A DNA stretch of 36,792 bases, from NCBI GenBank assembly GCA_005776585.1, contig SXOX01000041.1:1-36792 (forward strand), given 5' to 3'. Below, one piece after another: positions 8,007 through 16,591 of this stretch. The translations under genes and the position numbers were made by a program. Below the pieces are notes generated by a model that did not search any database, was not told the DNA's origin, and saw only the letters and a program-made list of their open reading frames with translations. Positions within the stretch are counted from its first letter, which is position 1, and each line of letters starts with the position of its first letter. Source of the stretch: Pseudomonadota bacterium (GTDB lineage Bacteria > Myxococcota_A > UBA9042 > GCA-2863065).

Positions 8007-9142
8007 CGGGCGCGCCCGAGCTGGACGCGCTGCGCAGCCGCATCGACGCCGTTGACCGGAACATCATCGCGCTCGCCGCCGAGCGCCTGGCGCTGGTCCG
8101 CGACGTCGCGGAGGCCAAGCGCGCCGCGGGGAGCCCCGTCTTCGACCGCGGCCGCGAGCGAGCCATCCTCGAGCGCGCTGCGGACCACGGTACGTCGGCC
8201 GGGGTCCCGCCCGAGGTCGCGCGTCGGCTGATTGGCGCCCTCATCGACGCGTCACAGCAGCAGCAGGTTGCGCAGCTGGCCCATCCGACCGGCGCCGTCT
8301 CGGCCGAGGTGCCGCGCCGGCATCTCGTGGTAGGCGGCGCTGGACGGATGGGCCAGCTGCTCGTGCGGGCCTTCGCCGCGTTGGGTCACCCGGTCGACGT
8401 GCTCGAGCCCGAGGATCCGCGGCCCGTGGCCGAGGTCGTTCGCGCTGCCGACGTGGTCATCCTCGCGGTGCCCATGTCGCGCGCCACCGAAGTCGCGACG
8501 ACGCTGGGCCCGCTCTTGCGGCCCGATGCGCTGCTGTGCGACGTCAACAGCCTCAAGGCCGAGGTCTGCGAGGCCATGCGCCGCGCGACCGAGGCCGAGG
8601 TGCTCGGGCTGCACCCCATGTTTGGACCGTCTGTGCGCACGTTGCGGCGGCAGAAGGTCGTCGTGACCCCCGTCCGGCCGGGTCCGCTCGGCGACGCCCT
8701 CCAGCGCGACCTGGGGCGACTTGGGCTCGAGCTCGTGGTCTCCGACGCCGTGACGCACGACCGCATGATGGCGCTCGTCCAGGTGCTCGTGCACTTTCAC
8801 ACGCTCGCGATGGGCGAAGCGCTCCGGCTCACGGGCGTCCCGATCGCCGAGAGCTTGCGGTTCACGAGCCCCATCTATCGCCTGGAGCTGTCCATCGTGG
8901 GCCGCCTCTTTGCGCAGGATCCCGATCTCTACGCGGAGATCGAGATGACCAACCCGTTTGGTCAGGAGGTCCGCGCCGCGCTCCGCGAGGCGATCGCCAC
9001 GTTCGACCGCGCGATCGCCTCAGGAGACCGCGCGCAGTTCCGTCAGACATTCGAGGACGTGGCCGCCTACTTCGGCAGCTTCTCGTCGGAGGCGATGCGG
9101 CTCTCCGACCAGATCATCGAGGCGTTCGTCGCCGAGCCGTAG
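8003..9142 (+). CDS. tyrA: Bifunctional chorismate mutase / prephenate dehydrogenase (T-protein)
   Basis: 379 residues, close to the ~373 of enterobacterial TyrA. Residues 5-90 are an AroQ-type chorismate mutase (LRSRIDAVDRN, then Lys39, Asp48, Arg51 and Glu52 in the EAKRAAGSPVFDRGRE segment). From about residue 107 comes a prephenate dehydrogenase with the nucleotide motif VVGGAGRMGQLL and the substrate motif GLHPMFGPSV. It converts chorismate to prephenate and then to 4-hydroxyphenylpyruvate for tyrosine. Start TTG 8003 overlaps the kinase stop and has GGAG 8 bases upstream; the much longer open frame before it is antisense to folD. It ends 4 bases before the stop of the convergent DUF1244 gene. 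Confidence 0.93.
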   Translation: MTGAPELDALRSRIDAVDRNIIALAAERLALVRDVAEAKRAAGSPVFDRGRERAILERAADHGTSAGVPPEVARRLIGALIDASQQQQVAQLAHPTGAVSAEVPRRHLVVGGAGRMGQLLVRAFAALGHPVDVLEPEDPRPVAEVVRAADVVILAVPMSRATEVATTLGPLLRPDALLCDVNSLKAEVCEAMRRATEAEVLGLHPMFGPSVRTLRRQKVVVTPVRPGPLGDALQRDLGRLGLELVVSDAVTHDRMMALVQVLVHFHTLAMGEALRLTGVPIAESLRFTSPIYRLELSIVGRLFAQDPDLYAEIEMTNPFGQEVRAALREAIATFDRAIASGDRAQFRQTFEDVAAYFGSFSSEAMRLSDQIIEAFVAEP

Positions 9143-9146
9143 CTCG

Positions 9147-9410
9147 CTACCGCTGGTAGGTGGACTTCCATGCGTCGTACGGCATGCCGTAGACGATCTC
9201 GCGGGCCTCGGCGTCTTGAAGGGCGATGCCTCGCTCTTCCGCGGCGTGCCGGTACCATTTGGAGAGGCAGTTGCGACAGCAGCCCGCCAGGTTCCTGAGG
9301 TCGAGGTTCTGGACGTCGGTGCGCTCACGCAGGTGCTGAACGAGGCGGCGAAAGGCCGCGGCCTCGAGCTCCGTGCGTGTGGTGTCGTCGAGCTCTGTCA
9401 CCGGGTTCAT
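9147..9410 (-). CDS. DUF1244 family protein
   Basis: 87 residues. It shows the conserved pattern of this small proteobacterial family: FRRLVQHLRERTDVQN, LRNLAGCCRNCLSKWY and VYGMPYDAWKSTYQ. The three clustered Cys (CCRNC) are part of that pattern and may bind metal. The function of the family is not established. It is downstream of the RRM gene (27-base gap) and probably on the same transcript. Confidence 0.9.
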   Translation of the reverse strand: MNPVTELDDTTRTELEAAAFRRLVQHLRERTDVQNLDLRNLAGCCRNCLSKWYRHAAEERGIALQDAEAREIVYGMPYDAWKSTYQR

Positions 9411-9437
9411 CCGTGTGTCGCGCTGCGGCGACGCATC

Positions 9438-10079
9438 CTAGTCGTCGTCACCGCGCCGGCGCCGATCGCGCTCGAAACCGCGATCTCGGCTCCGATCGCG
9501 CTCTTGGCTCCGCTCGACGGAGTCTCGGTCGGTCGTGAAGTCCGAGGGTGGAGCGGGCGGAAAGCCGCCGCGGTCCGGGCCACCGCCGTAGCCGCCGCCT
9601 CGGTCACCGCCTCGGTCACCGCCGCCGTAGCCGCCGCGGTCAGGCGCGCCACCGTAGCCGCCGCGATCGCCACCGTAGGCCGGGCGATCTCCGCCGCCTC
9701 CGCCATAGGGAGGACGTCCGCCGCCGTAGCCGCCCTGAGCGGCCTCGCCAGGTGCACCGGGGCGTGGCCCCGTCCCGCGATAGGTGACGCGATCACCGAA
9801 GTTCCCGCGCCCGCCGCCGTCGCGCCCGCCGGCACGCTCGGTGGCCTTGTCGACGCGAATGGCGCGGCCATCCAGGCTGGCGCCGTTCATCGCCGTGGCC
9901 GCCTGATCGGCGGCAGCTTCGTCCGAATACGCCACGAACCCGAAGCCGCGCGACCGACCAGTCTCGCGATCGGTCACGACGACCGCCTCGACCACCTGGC
10001 CGAAGCGTTCGAAGGCCGCTCGGAGCTGATCTCCGGTCGTTTGCCAGCTCAATCCACCGACGAAAAGCTTGTTAGACAT
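9438..10079 (-). CDS. RRM-type RNA-binding protein with Gly/Arg-rich tail
   Basis: 213 residues. One RNA recognition motif at residues 4-80 has RNP2 LFVGGL (5-10) and RNP1 RGFGFVAY (44-51). After it come about 100 residues of [13 protein letters not shown] repeats and an acidic-basic end (RRRRGDDD). This is the architecture of the bacterial glycine-rich RRM proteins of cyanobacteria and myxobacteria, often cold- or stress-related; that role is inferred. The tail is encoded by a GC-rich imprecise repeat (about 9570-9750). ATG 10079 has GAGGG about 11 bases upstream. Confidence 0.93.
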   Translation of the reverse strand: MSNKLFVGGLSWQTTGDQLRAAFERFGQVVEAVVVTDRETGRSRGFGFVAYSDEAAADQAATAMNGASLDGRAIRVDKATERAGGRDGGGRGNFGDRVTYRGTGPRPGAPGEAAQGGYGGGRPPYGGGGGDRPAYGGDRGGYGGAPDRGGYGGGDRGGDRGGGYGGGPDRGGFPPAPPSDFTTDRDSVERSQERDRSRDRGFERDRRRRGDDD

Positions 10080-10182
10080 GGAACGAAGTCACCCTCTGCA
10101 CGCAACCAAGAGCCGTGGACTCCTATCCTCCGGCTCGAAAACACGGACCTGCGACCCTCCGGTGCACGACCCTGAAACCTAC

Positions 10183-10210
10183 ACTATAGTCATACGAATT
10201 GACCGTGCAA
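10183..10210 (-). promoter_or_regulatory. Promoter of the RRM gene
   Basis: Minus strand TTGCAC (10210-10205), 16 bases, TATAGT (10188-10183). This is the best sigma70-like -10 box in the window. It implies a leader of about 95 bases before ATG 10079, a long untranslated leader of the kind seen on cold-inducible RNA-binding protein mRNAs. Confidence 0.5.
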
Positions 10211-10223
10211 CGAAAACCTGCGC

Positions 10224-11534
10224 TCACCTGCGTGGTGCCTCGCCACGGTCGATGAGGCGGTGCCGCTCCGGCCCCACCGAGACCCACCGAATCCGGCAGC
10301 CGACGAGCGCCTCGATCCGTAGCACGTAGGCCTGCGCTGCGCGCGGCAGAGCCTCGAAGCGGCTCACGTCCTGGACGTCCCCATGGAAGCCGTCCATCGA
10401 CTCGTAGATGGGCTGCGCCGCGTCGAGCGCGGCGTTGAGCGGAAACTGGGTGAGCCGCCGGCCGTCGACCTCGTAGGCCACGCAGATCCGCAGCGTGTCG
10501 CGTCCGACCAGGCTGTCGAGCTTGGTGAGCGCCAGCTCCGTCGTGCCTTGAATCAGCGCGCCGTAGCGGCTCGCCACCGCGTCGAAGTGCCCGACACGGC
10601 GCGGGCGGCCCGTGGCGGCGCCGTACTCGCCAGCGAATTCGCGCAGGACGGAGGCGTCCTCGGGAGACATCTCGGTGACGAAGGGCCCGGCACCCACACA
10701 GCTCGAGAAGGCCTTCATCACGCCCACGACGCGATCGGCGGGTCGACTAAAGAAGCCGGCACCGACGGCGGCGTAGCTCGCGAGCGTGGAGGAGGACGTC
10801 GTCATGGGGTAGATGCCATGCACCACGTCCCGCAGCGCGCCGAGCTGTGCCTCGAACAACATGGATTGGCCCTGACGGTCGGCCTCGGCCAGCAGCGTCG
10901 TCGTATCGGTGATGCGCGGGAGCAGCGCGCGCCCGTGCTCCAAGGCCCAGCCGAGCACGTGGTCGAGCGCGACGGCCTCGGTCTTGCCGTAGACGCCGCG
11001 GGCGACGAGCGTCTTCCAGTCACACACCGACGCGAGACGGCTCCGCAGCCGCGACTCGTCGCGCAGCTCGCCGACCTGGATGGCCTTCTTCAGATAGCGA
11101 TCACCGTAGGCTGGCGCGATGCCCCGGCGGGTCGAGCCGTAGGCGGCCTGACCGAGCCGCTCCTCTTCCCATGCGTCTTCGTCGCGGTGAAATGGGAAGC
11201 AGATGGTCGCGCGCTCCGACACGACGAGCCGCGTCGGGTCGACCGCGATCCCCTGGGCCTCCAGGCCGTCCAGCTCCCTCCGTAGTGCCTCGAGATCGAC
11301 GACGGTTCCCGGCCCGAGCACGTTCGTCGCGCGACGGCTGAAGATGCCAGAGGGCACGAGGTGCAGCTTGAAGGTGCCGTGTTCGTTGACGACCGTGTGA
11401 CCTGCGTTGTTGCCACCTTGATAGCGGACCACGAGGTCGGAGGCGTGCGCGAAGGCGTCGACCATGCGGCCCTTGCCCTCGTCGCCCCAGTTGACGCCGC
11501 AGACCGTGACGATCTCGCCTTTGGCGTGGCTCAT
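10224..11534 (-). CDS. purA: Adenylosuccinate synthetase
   Basis: 436 residues. The GTP-binding loop VNWGDEGKGRMVD is at the N-terminus (usual form QWGDEGKGK, so Gln is Asn here), followed by GGNNAGHTV, STRRGIAPAYGDRY, and the C-terminal GTTELALTKLD and VSVGPERH segments. It joins IMP and aspartate with GTP to make adenylosuccinate, the first step from IMP to AMP. ATG 11534 overlaps the dapB stop (ATGA). Several positions differ from canonical PurA, so this is a divergent lineage, but all motifs are in order and the length is normal. Last gene of the HEAT protein-dapA-dapB-purA unit. Confidence 0.92.
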   Translation of the reverse strand: MSHAKGEIVTVCGVNWGDEGKGRMVDAFAHASDLVVRYQGGNNAGHTVVNEHGTFKLHLVPSGIFSRRATNVLGPGTVVDLEALRRELDGLEAQGIAVDPTRLVVSERATICFPFHRDEDAWEEERLGQAAYGSTRRGIAPAYGDRYLKKAIQVGELRDESRLRSRLASVCDWKTLVARGVYGKTEAVALDHVLGWALEHGRALLPRITDTTTLLAEADRQGQSMLFEAQLGALRDVVHGIYPMTTSSSTLASYAAVGAGFFSRPADRVVGVMKAFSSCVGAGPFVTEMSPEDASVLREFAGEYGAATGRPRRVGHFDAVASRYGALIQGTTELALTKLDSLVGRDTLRICVAYEVDGRRLTQFPLNAALDAAQPIYESMDGFHGDVQDVSRFEALPRAAQAYVLRIEALVGCRIRWVSVGPERHRLIDRGEAPRR

Positions 11535-12316
11535 GCGCCGGTGACTCCCAGGGCCTCGGCCATGCCGTAGCGTCCGGCCGGTCGACCGGCGAGCCACATG
11601 GCCGCGCGCACGGCGCCTTGGGCGAAGATGCCGCGGTCGGTGGCCCGATGCGTGAGCTCGAGCCGCTCGCCGCGCCCAAAGTAGAAGACCGTGTGCTCGC
11701 CCACGACGTCGCCGCCGCGCAGCGCGAGGACGCCCAGCTCGTCGGGCTGGCGCTCCCCGATGAGGCCGTCGCGGCCCGTGACCCGACGTAGCTCAGGCCG
11801 AACGCGCTCGACCCGGCGCGCGAGCTCGACCGCGGTGCCGCTCGGGGCGTCCTTCTTCTTGCCGTGATGGATCTCCGTGATCTCCGGATCGAACGCCGGG
11901 CCCAACAGGCGCGTCGCGCTCTCTACCAGGGCGAGCAGGACGTTGACGCCCACGCTCGTGTTGGCGGCCTGGAGCACGGCGATGTGCGCCGCGGCCTCGT
12001 CGATGAGGCGGTGATGCTCGGGCTCGAGGCCCGTGGTGCCGACGACGAGCGCGGTACCGAGCGCGCGCGCCGCGGTGAGGTGGCCGGCGAGTGCGGACGG
12101 GGCCGTAAAGTCGATGAGCACGTCCAGGTCTCCCTCCGGTGCGGCCGCGACCACGACGCTCGGGGCGAGCGGATGCGGGACACCGACACCGCCGTGGCCC
12201 GCGCGCTCCCACGCTGACGCAAGCAGGGCTCCAGGCTGCGCGAGCGTGGCCTGGACGATGGCCTGGCCCATCCGGCCCAGGGCGCCAGCCACGCCGATCC
12301 GAAGCGGTGAAGTCAC
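11531..12316 (-). CDS. dapB: 4-hydroxy-tetrahydrodipicolinate reductase
   Basis: 261 residues. It has the nucleotide motif GVAGALGRMGQAI, the VLIDFTAPSA segment, VVGTTGL, and the catalytic and substrate motif EIHHGKKKDAPSGTA. It reduces the DapA product in lysine/diaminopimelate synthesis. The start is GTG 12316, which shares its first base with the last base of the dapA stop (TAGTG), so dapA and dapB are coupled. Confidence 0.96.
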   Translation of the reverse strand: MTSPLRIGVAGALGRMGQAIVQATLAQPGALLASAWERAGHGGVGVPHPLAPSVVVAAAPEGDLDVLIDFTAPSALAGHLTAARALGTALVVGTTGLEPEHHRLIDEAAAHIAVLQAANTSVGVNVLLALVESATRLLGPAFDPEITEIHHGKKKDAPSGTAVELARRVERVRPELRRVTGRDGLIGERQPDELGVLALRGGDVVGEHTVFYFGRGERLELTHRATDRGIFAQGAVRAAMWLAGRPAGRYGMAEALGVTGA

Positions 12317-13197
12317 TACAGGAGTCCGAGGCCGGTGAGCACGGCGCGCATCGCGTCGATTGTCTTGGGTTGGGCCGCTCCGAGCGGCATCCGCACCGTG
12401 GGGCCCATGCGCCCAAGCAGCGACTGGGCCACCTTGCAGGGGACGGGGTTCGGCTCGATGAACAGGGTCTGGAACAGGGCGAACAGGCGGCGGTTCATGG
12501 CCGTGGCGCCCGCGACGTCGCCCGATGCAAACGCGCGGTAGATGGCCGTGGTCTCGGCCGGCAAGACATTGGACGCGACCGAGACGACGCCGTGCCCGCC
12601 GCAGGCGTAGAGGCCGAGCGACATCGCATCATCGCCCGAAAGTACGGTGAAGCGCTCCGAGTCGATGGCGAAGAGCACCTCCTGCATCTGCACGAGGTTT
12701 CCGCTGGCCTCCTTGATCGCCACGATGTTGGGGACGCGCGAGAGTGCCGCGACCGTGGCCGGCAGCATGTTGCAGCCCGTGCGGCCCGGGACGTTGTAGA
12801 GGCACATCGGGAGGCCACCCTCTGCGGCGACGGCCTTGAAGTGCGCCTCCAGCATGGCGGGGCCCGGCTTGTTGTAATACGGCGTCACGACGAGCGCGGC
12901 GTCACAGCCCAGCGCCTTGGCGCGCTGCGTGTTCTCGATCGCCTGCTTCGTACTGTAGGAGCCCGTCCCTGCCATGACCGGCACGCGCCCACGCGTCTCC
13001 TCGACGGTCACGCGAATGACGCGCTCGGCCTCCTCCTGGGAGAGCGTCGGAGTCTCTCCGGTCGTGCCACAGGGCACGAGGCCGTCGATACCTGCGACGA
13101 TCTGCGCCTCGACCGATGCGCGCAGAGCGCCTTCGTCGATGCTGCCGTCCGTCTGAAAGGGCGTCACGAGCGCCGTGTAGGTTCCGGTAATACGCAT
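12316..13197 (-). CDS. dapA: 4-hydroxy-tetrahydrodipicolinate synthase
   Basis: 293 residues, an (alpha/beta)8 aldolase-type enzyme. Motifs: TALVTPFQTDGSID at the N-terminus, PCGTTGETPTLS (pyruvate-binding Thr-Thr), YNVPGRTGCNM with the catalytic Tyr, and NIVAIKEASGNL with the Schiff-base Lys. It condenses pyruvate and aspartate semialdehyde, the first committed step to diaminopimelate and lysine. ATG 13197 has AGGAG six bases upstream. It starts 16 bases after the HEAT gene ends. Confidence 0.97.
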   Translation of the reverse strand: MRITGTYTALVTPFQTDGSIDEGALRASVEAQIVAGIDGLVPCGTTGETPTLSQEEAERVIRVTVEETRGRVPVMAGTGSYSTKQAIENTQRAKALGCDAALVVTPYYNKPGPAMLEAHFKAVAAEGGLPMCLYNVPGRTGCNMLPATVAALSRVPNIVAIKEASGNLVQMQEVLFAIDSERFTVLSGDDAMSLGLYACGGHGVVSVASNVLPAETTAIYRAFASGDVAGATAMNRRLFALFQTLFIEPNPVPCKVAQSLLGRMGPTVRMPLGAAQPKTIDAMRAVLTGLGLL

Positions 13198-13213
13198 GCT
13201 GGGCTCCTGGGCT

Positions 13214-13882
13214 CTATCGGTTCGTGGGGCGAGGGAGGGACGGCGCGCGGGGTGCGCGCTCCTGGCGATCGCGATAGGCAATCGCCGCTTCGAGCGCATC
13301 GCGCACGTGGATGTTGGACTCGTTGGCGAGGTGCGTCTCGAGGATGCCACGGACGCGCTCGTCGTCGAGCTCCGCGAAGGCCATGGCACCGGCCGCGCGC
13401 ATCGCCGGATCCGTGTCCCGGACGAACGGCAGGATCTCGAAGTAGACCTTGACCCCGAAACCACGCGCCAGCGCGCGCAGCGCCGCGCGGCGGTAGGGCA
13501 GTCCCATGCGCTTCTCGTAGACGAACTGGAAGAGCGTGTCCTCGACGTGCTGCGAGGCGAAGTACTCGAGTGAGCGGATCGCGTTCAGGCGGACGTGGGG
13601 CTCGAGCTTGGCGTCAGAGGCGATGAGCGACAGGTGCCGCGCCGTGTCGGGTGCCTTGCCGAGACGCAGGAAGGCGCGCGCTGGCGGGAAGTGCCTCTTG
13701 GAGTACAGCAGCTTGAGCAGCGCGTTGCGCTCCAGGGTTCGCGTGGCCGTCCAGTCATCACTTTGGATGGCGAGCGGATCGGGGATGCGTCCGGTGGGCG
13801 TCTCCCGAGCCGGCGGCTCTGCGTGCGCCGATGCGGCGCTGGCTGCGACGGCGAGGAACACGAGGTGGAGGCTAGCGCGCAT
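13214..13882 (-). CDS. Exported HEAT-repeat protein
   Basis: 222 residues. A signal peptide with an AHA cleavage site at residue 21 (MRASLHLVFLAVAASAASAHA) points to the periplasm. The mature part is made of helical HEAT-like repeats (LNAIRSLEYFAS, YRRAALRALARGFG, MRAAGAMAFAEL, HVRDALEAAI). No catalytic motif is visible, so a protein-binding scaffold is likely. It is first in the unit with dapA, dapB and purA, although its function has no obvious link to lysine or purine synthesis. Confidence 0.82.
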   Translation of the reverse strand: MRASLHLVFLAVAASAASAHAEPPARETPTGRIPDPLAIQSDDWTATRTLERNALLKLLYSKRHFPPARAFLRLGKAPDTARHLSLIASDAKLEPHVRLNAIRSLEYFASQHVEDTLFQFVYEKRMGLPYRRAALRALARGFGVKVYFEILPFVRDTDPAMRAAGAMAFAELDDERVRGILETHLANESNIHVRDALEAAIAYRDRQERAPRAPSLPRPTNR

Positions 13883-13905
13883 GATGGTCGTCGACGGTCC
13901 GGCGC

Positions 13906-13934
13906 AGCATGGGGGACCCCATAGGCGGCGTCAA
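13906..13934 (-). promoter_or_regulatory. Possible promoter of the HEAT-dapA-dapB-purA unit
   Basis: Minus strand TTGACG (13934-13929), 17 bases, CATGCT (13911-13906); the -10 is poor. A 14-bp palindrome (ATGGGG-GA-CCCCAT, 13909-13922) lies in the spacer. It could be an operator or, alternatively, a termination hairpin for the gene upstream. Confidence 0.3.
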
Positions 13935-13960
13935 GGACAATCGTGGGAAGCCGGCCCGTC

Positions 13961-16468
13961 TCAGGGCCACCAGGTCAGCCCGCAACCGGGCCCTGCGGGC
14001 GCGCCCGTGCAGCTTCCGCCCTGGCACGCATCACCGGGCTTGCACAGCGGCTGCGGCGTGAAGTCGACGTTGAAGTCGCCCTGACCGGAGGTCTTGCCGC
14101 AGTCGTTGACATAGTAGACGAACGAGACCCAGCTCGAGGCGCCGAAGTTGAGGCTCTTGCCATTGGCGCCCGAGCCCACCTGGAACGGATAGACGCTCCC
14201 CGCCGGCTTCTGCGACAGATAGAGGACGTTGCCCGGTGCGCCGACCTGCGTGAGCGTGCCGTTGGACTTCAAATCGTAGAAGTCCCACGTGGCCCAAAGC
14301 GTTCCCGTGACGACGCCCGCCTTGAGCTCGATCTTGGGACCGCCCGAGCCCTGACCCGCCGGGCCCTTGCCGCGGTAGGTGTAGTGCAGGTTCGCCTTCC
14401 AGCTCGAACCCAGGCCGGGCCCGCCGGACACGTAGCTCACGGTGAGCGTGCCGTGCATGTGCGCGGTGCCGTTGTCGTACACGTCGAAGTACAGGTCCGA
14501 GCCCCCCGTGAACACCACGCCGCTGTGACCATCGAACGGCCCGCCCAGGATGAGCGTGTGCCCGCCCTGCGCGACGCCGACGTTCGGGTCAGTCCACGCC
14601 GTCGACACGCGGTGCCGCGCGATCAGGCCCTTTGGCTGACCGGGGCAAGCCCCCGTACAGGCGTTGCCGTCGTCGCACGCCGTTCCGTTGGCCAAGGCCG
14701 CGTGCGCGCAGCCGCTCATCGTGCTGCAGGTGTCGGTCGTGCAGGGGTTGCTGTCGTTGCAGGCAGCCGGGTTCGCCACGTGCTGGCAGCCGTACTTGGC
14801 CGAGCACGAGTCCTGCGTGCACGCGATGCCGTCGTCACACGAGACGGCCTGACCGGGCTGACAGACGCCCCACAGGCAATGGTCGTTCTCGGTACACACG
14901 CTGCCGTCCTCACAGGACTGACCGCTGGGCTCGTGAAAGCAGCCTGCGTCCGGGTGGCACGCGTCCTCAGTGCACGGGTTCGCGTCGTCGCACTTGGGCG
15001 GAGGACCACCGTGACAAGAGCCACCGCCGCAGGTGTCGGCCGTCGTGCACTCGTTGCCGTCGTCGCAGGGCGCCGCATTGTTGGCGTGCTTGCAGCCGGT
15101 GGCCGGATCGCAGGAGTCACTGGTGCATACGTTCCAGTCGGTGCAGTCGCGCGGACCGCCGGGGACGCAGGCACCGCCGATGCAGCCATCTCCGTAGGTG
15201 CACGCGTCGCCGTCGGTGCACCACTCGTCGTTGGGCGTGTGGGTACATCCGCTGGCCGGATCGCACCCGTCGCTCGTGCAGACGTTGCCGTCGTGGCACT
15301 CGTTCCAGTAGAGCCCGATGCACTTGCCATCGATGCACCAGTCGACCGTCGTGCAGGCGTTCTGGTCGTTGCACGGCGCGTCCGCATACCGGAGGTAGCA
15401 GCCCCACGCGGGGTCGCACAGGTCCAAGGTGCATGGGTTCTGATCATTGCACGCGATGGCACCCGTGCCGACGCAGCTGCCGCCGACGCACGCATCCGAC
15501 GGAGTGCACGCGTCGCCGTCGTCGCAGCCATGCGAGTTCGGCGCGTGCGCGCAGCCAGACGCCGGATGGCACGAGTCGTCCGTGCACGGGTTCTGGTCGT
15601 CGCACGAGGTCTTGTGGCCCTTGCACTTGCCCGCGACGCAGCCGTCCTCGGTGGTGCAGGCATTGCCGTCGTCACAGGGCTCCTCGTCGATGAAACCGTC
15701 GCAGTCGTCGTCGATGCCGTTGCACACGTCCGTCGACGGCGCCAGCGGCACACACGCGACCGGGGTCCCATGCTGGCACGACGCCACCGTGACCTGGCAC
15801 TTGCCCACGCCGCACGTCACCTCGCCGAGCCGCTCGTCGGTCTCGCCGTCGCAGTCGTCGTCTTTGCCGTTGCACTCTTCGGGGCGGGGCGGGCGCGGCA
15901 CGCACGTCGGTCGCAGGCCATCGACGCACTCCGCGACGACCTCAAGGCACTCGCCCTCACCGCACGTCTGCCAGCCGAGGTCCTCGTCCGTCTGACCGTC
16001 GCAGTCGTCGTCTTTGCGGTTGCAGCTCTCGGTTCCGGCGGGACGCGGCGTGCACGTGGGCGTCATGCCGTCGGAGCATGCGGGCACCGCCTCGGCGCAC
16101 TCGCCTTCGCCGCAGCTCTGCCAGCCGAGGTCCTCGTCCGTCTTGCCGTCGCCGTCGTCGTCCTTGCCGTTGCAGGTCTCTTTGGGCGGGTTGGTCGTGG
16201 CTCGACCGCCCCCGGGAGGCGCGCTGGGCGGACCCTGCGTCTTGATGGGCGCGGGGCAGGGACACGTCCCGCCGCAGCCGTCGGGCAGCCCGCACAGCGA
16301 GGCCGTGCACTGCGGATCACAGGTGCTGGCACCGGCGGCTCCGCCGGTCGCGGAGGGGTTGTCCGTGGTCGCCGCGCCGCACCCGGCGCCAAGCGCCGCG
16401 CCGAGCACCGACAGTGATAGGACAGTGACCCTCAAACCCCGAACCGAAACGGTCGCGACGTGGTTCAT
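13961..16468 (-). CDS. Large Cys-rich surface lipoprotein with MopE-type and D-N-x-C-T repeats
   Basis: 835 residues. The signal peptide ends in the lipobox LGAGC (Cys30). From residue 99 there are four copies of a CNGKDDDCDGxTDE unit spaced exactly 50 residues apart (Cys99, 149, 199, 249). This is the metal-binding MopE/Ca-type motif found in myxobacterial surface proteins. Next, residues about 265-600 carry about ten units of the form C-DD-x-NPCT-x-D-x-C-xx-x-x-GC. The last ~230 residues are a Cys-poor, beta-rich domain (WTDPNVGVAQGGHTLIL and on) followed by a final Cys pair. Likely role: extracellular, calcium- or copper-binding, disulfide-stabilised surface protein; the ligand is unknown. 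ATG 16468 is preceded by a GGGAGGGAG ribosome site. Confidence 0.88.
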   Translation of the reverse strand: MNHVATVSVRGLRVTVLSLSVLGAALGAGCGAATTDNPSATGGAAGASTCDPQCTASLCGLPDGCGGTCPCPAPIKTQGPPSAPPGGGRATTNPPKETCNGKDDDGDGKTDEDLGWQSCGEGECAEAVPACSDGMTPTCTPRPAGTESCNRKDDDCDGQTDEDLGWQTCGEGECLEVVAECVDGLRPTCVPRPPRPEECNGKDDDCDGETDERLGEVTCGVGKCQVTVASCQHGTPVACVPLAPSTDVCNGIDDDCDGFIDEEPCDDGNACTTEDGCVAGKCKGHKTSCDDQNPCTDDSCHPASGCAHAPNSHGCDDGDACTPSDACVGGSCVGTGAIACNDQNPCTLDLCDPAWGCYLRYADAPCNDQNACTTVDWCIDGKCIGLYWNECHDGNVCTSDGCDPASGCTHTPNDEWCTDGDACTYGDGCIGGACVPGGPRDCTDWNVCTSDSCDPATGCKHANNAAPCDDGNECTTADTCGGGSCHGGPPPKCDDANPCTEDACHPDAGCFHEPSGQSCEDGSVCTENDHCLWGVCQPGQAVSCDDGIACTQDSCSAKYGCQHVANPAACNDSNPCTTDTCSTMSGCAHAALANGTACDDGNACTGACPGQPKGLIARHRVSTAWTDPNVGVAQGGHTLILGGPFDGHSGVVFTGGSDLYFDVYDNGTAHMHGTLTVSYVSGGPGLGSSWKANLHYTYRGKGPAGQGSGGPKIELKAGVVTGTLWATWDFYDLKSNGTLTQVGAPGNVLYLSQKPAGSVYPFQVGSGANGKSLNFGASSWVSFVYYVNDCGKTSGQGDFNVDFTPQPLCKPGDACQGGSCTGAPAGPGCGLTWWP
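15686..16174 (-). repeat. Four 150-base coding repeats (MopE-type units)
   Basis: The four CN-x-K/I-DDD-x-DG units lie at exactly 50-codon intervals. The DNA copies around 16140 and 15990 are nearly identical (for example the shared CTGCCAGCCGAGGTCCTCGT), which points to recent tandem duplication rather than convergence. Confidence 0.75.
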
Positions 16469-16591
16469 GCGCTCCCTCCCCGGCGTTCGTGGCCTTCCTG
16501 AGCCGCGCGCGCGTCAAAGCAACAGCGCATCTTAGCACGCCGACGCCGATCGGACGGAGGGGATTTCGTCGCAAGGGTGTAGGTTTACCGA

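Noticed and set aside
10120..10170. tRNA-like string (GGCTCGAAAACACGG...) before purA
   Set aside because: No cloverleaf could be drawn: acceptor and anticodon stems do not pair on either strand.
13943..16417. Long plus-strand open frame opposite the Cys-rich lipoprotein
   Set aside because: Mirror of the GC-rich repeats; low-complexity Val/Ala/Arg translation with no family features.
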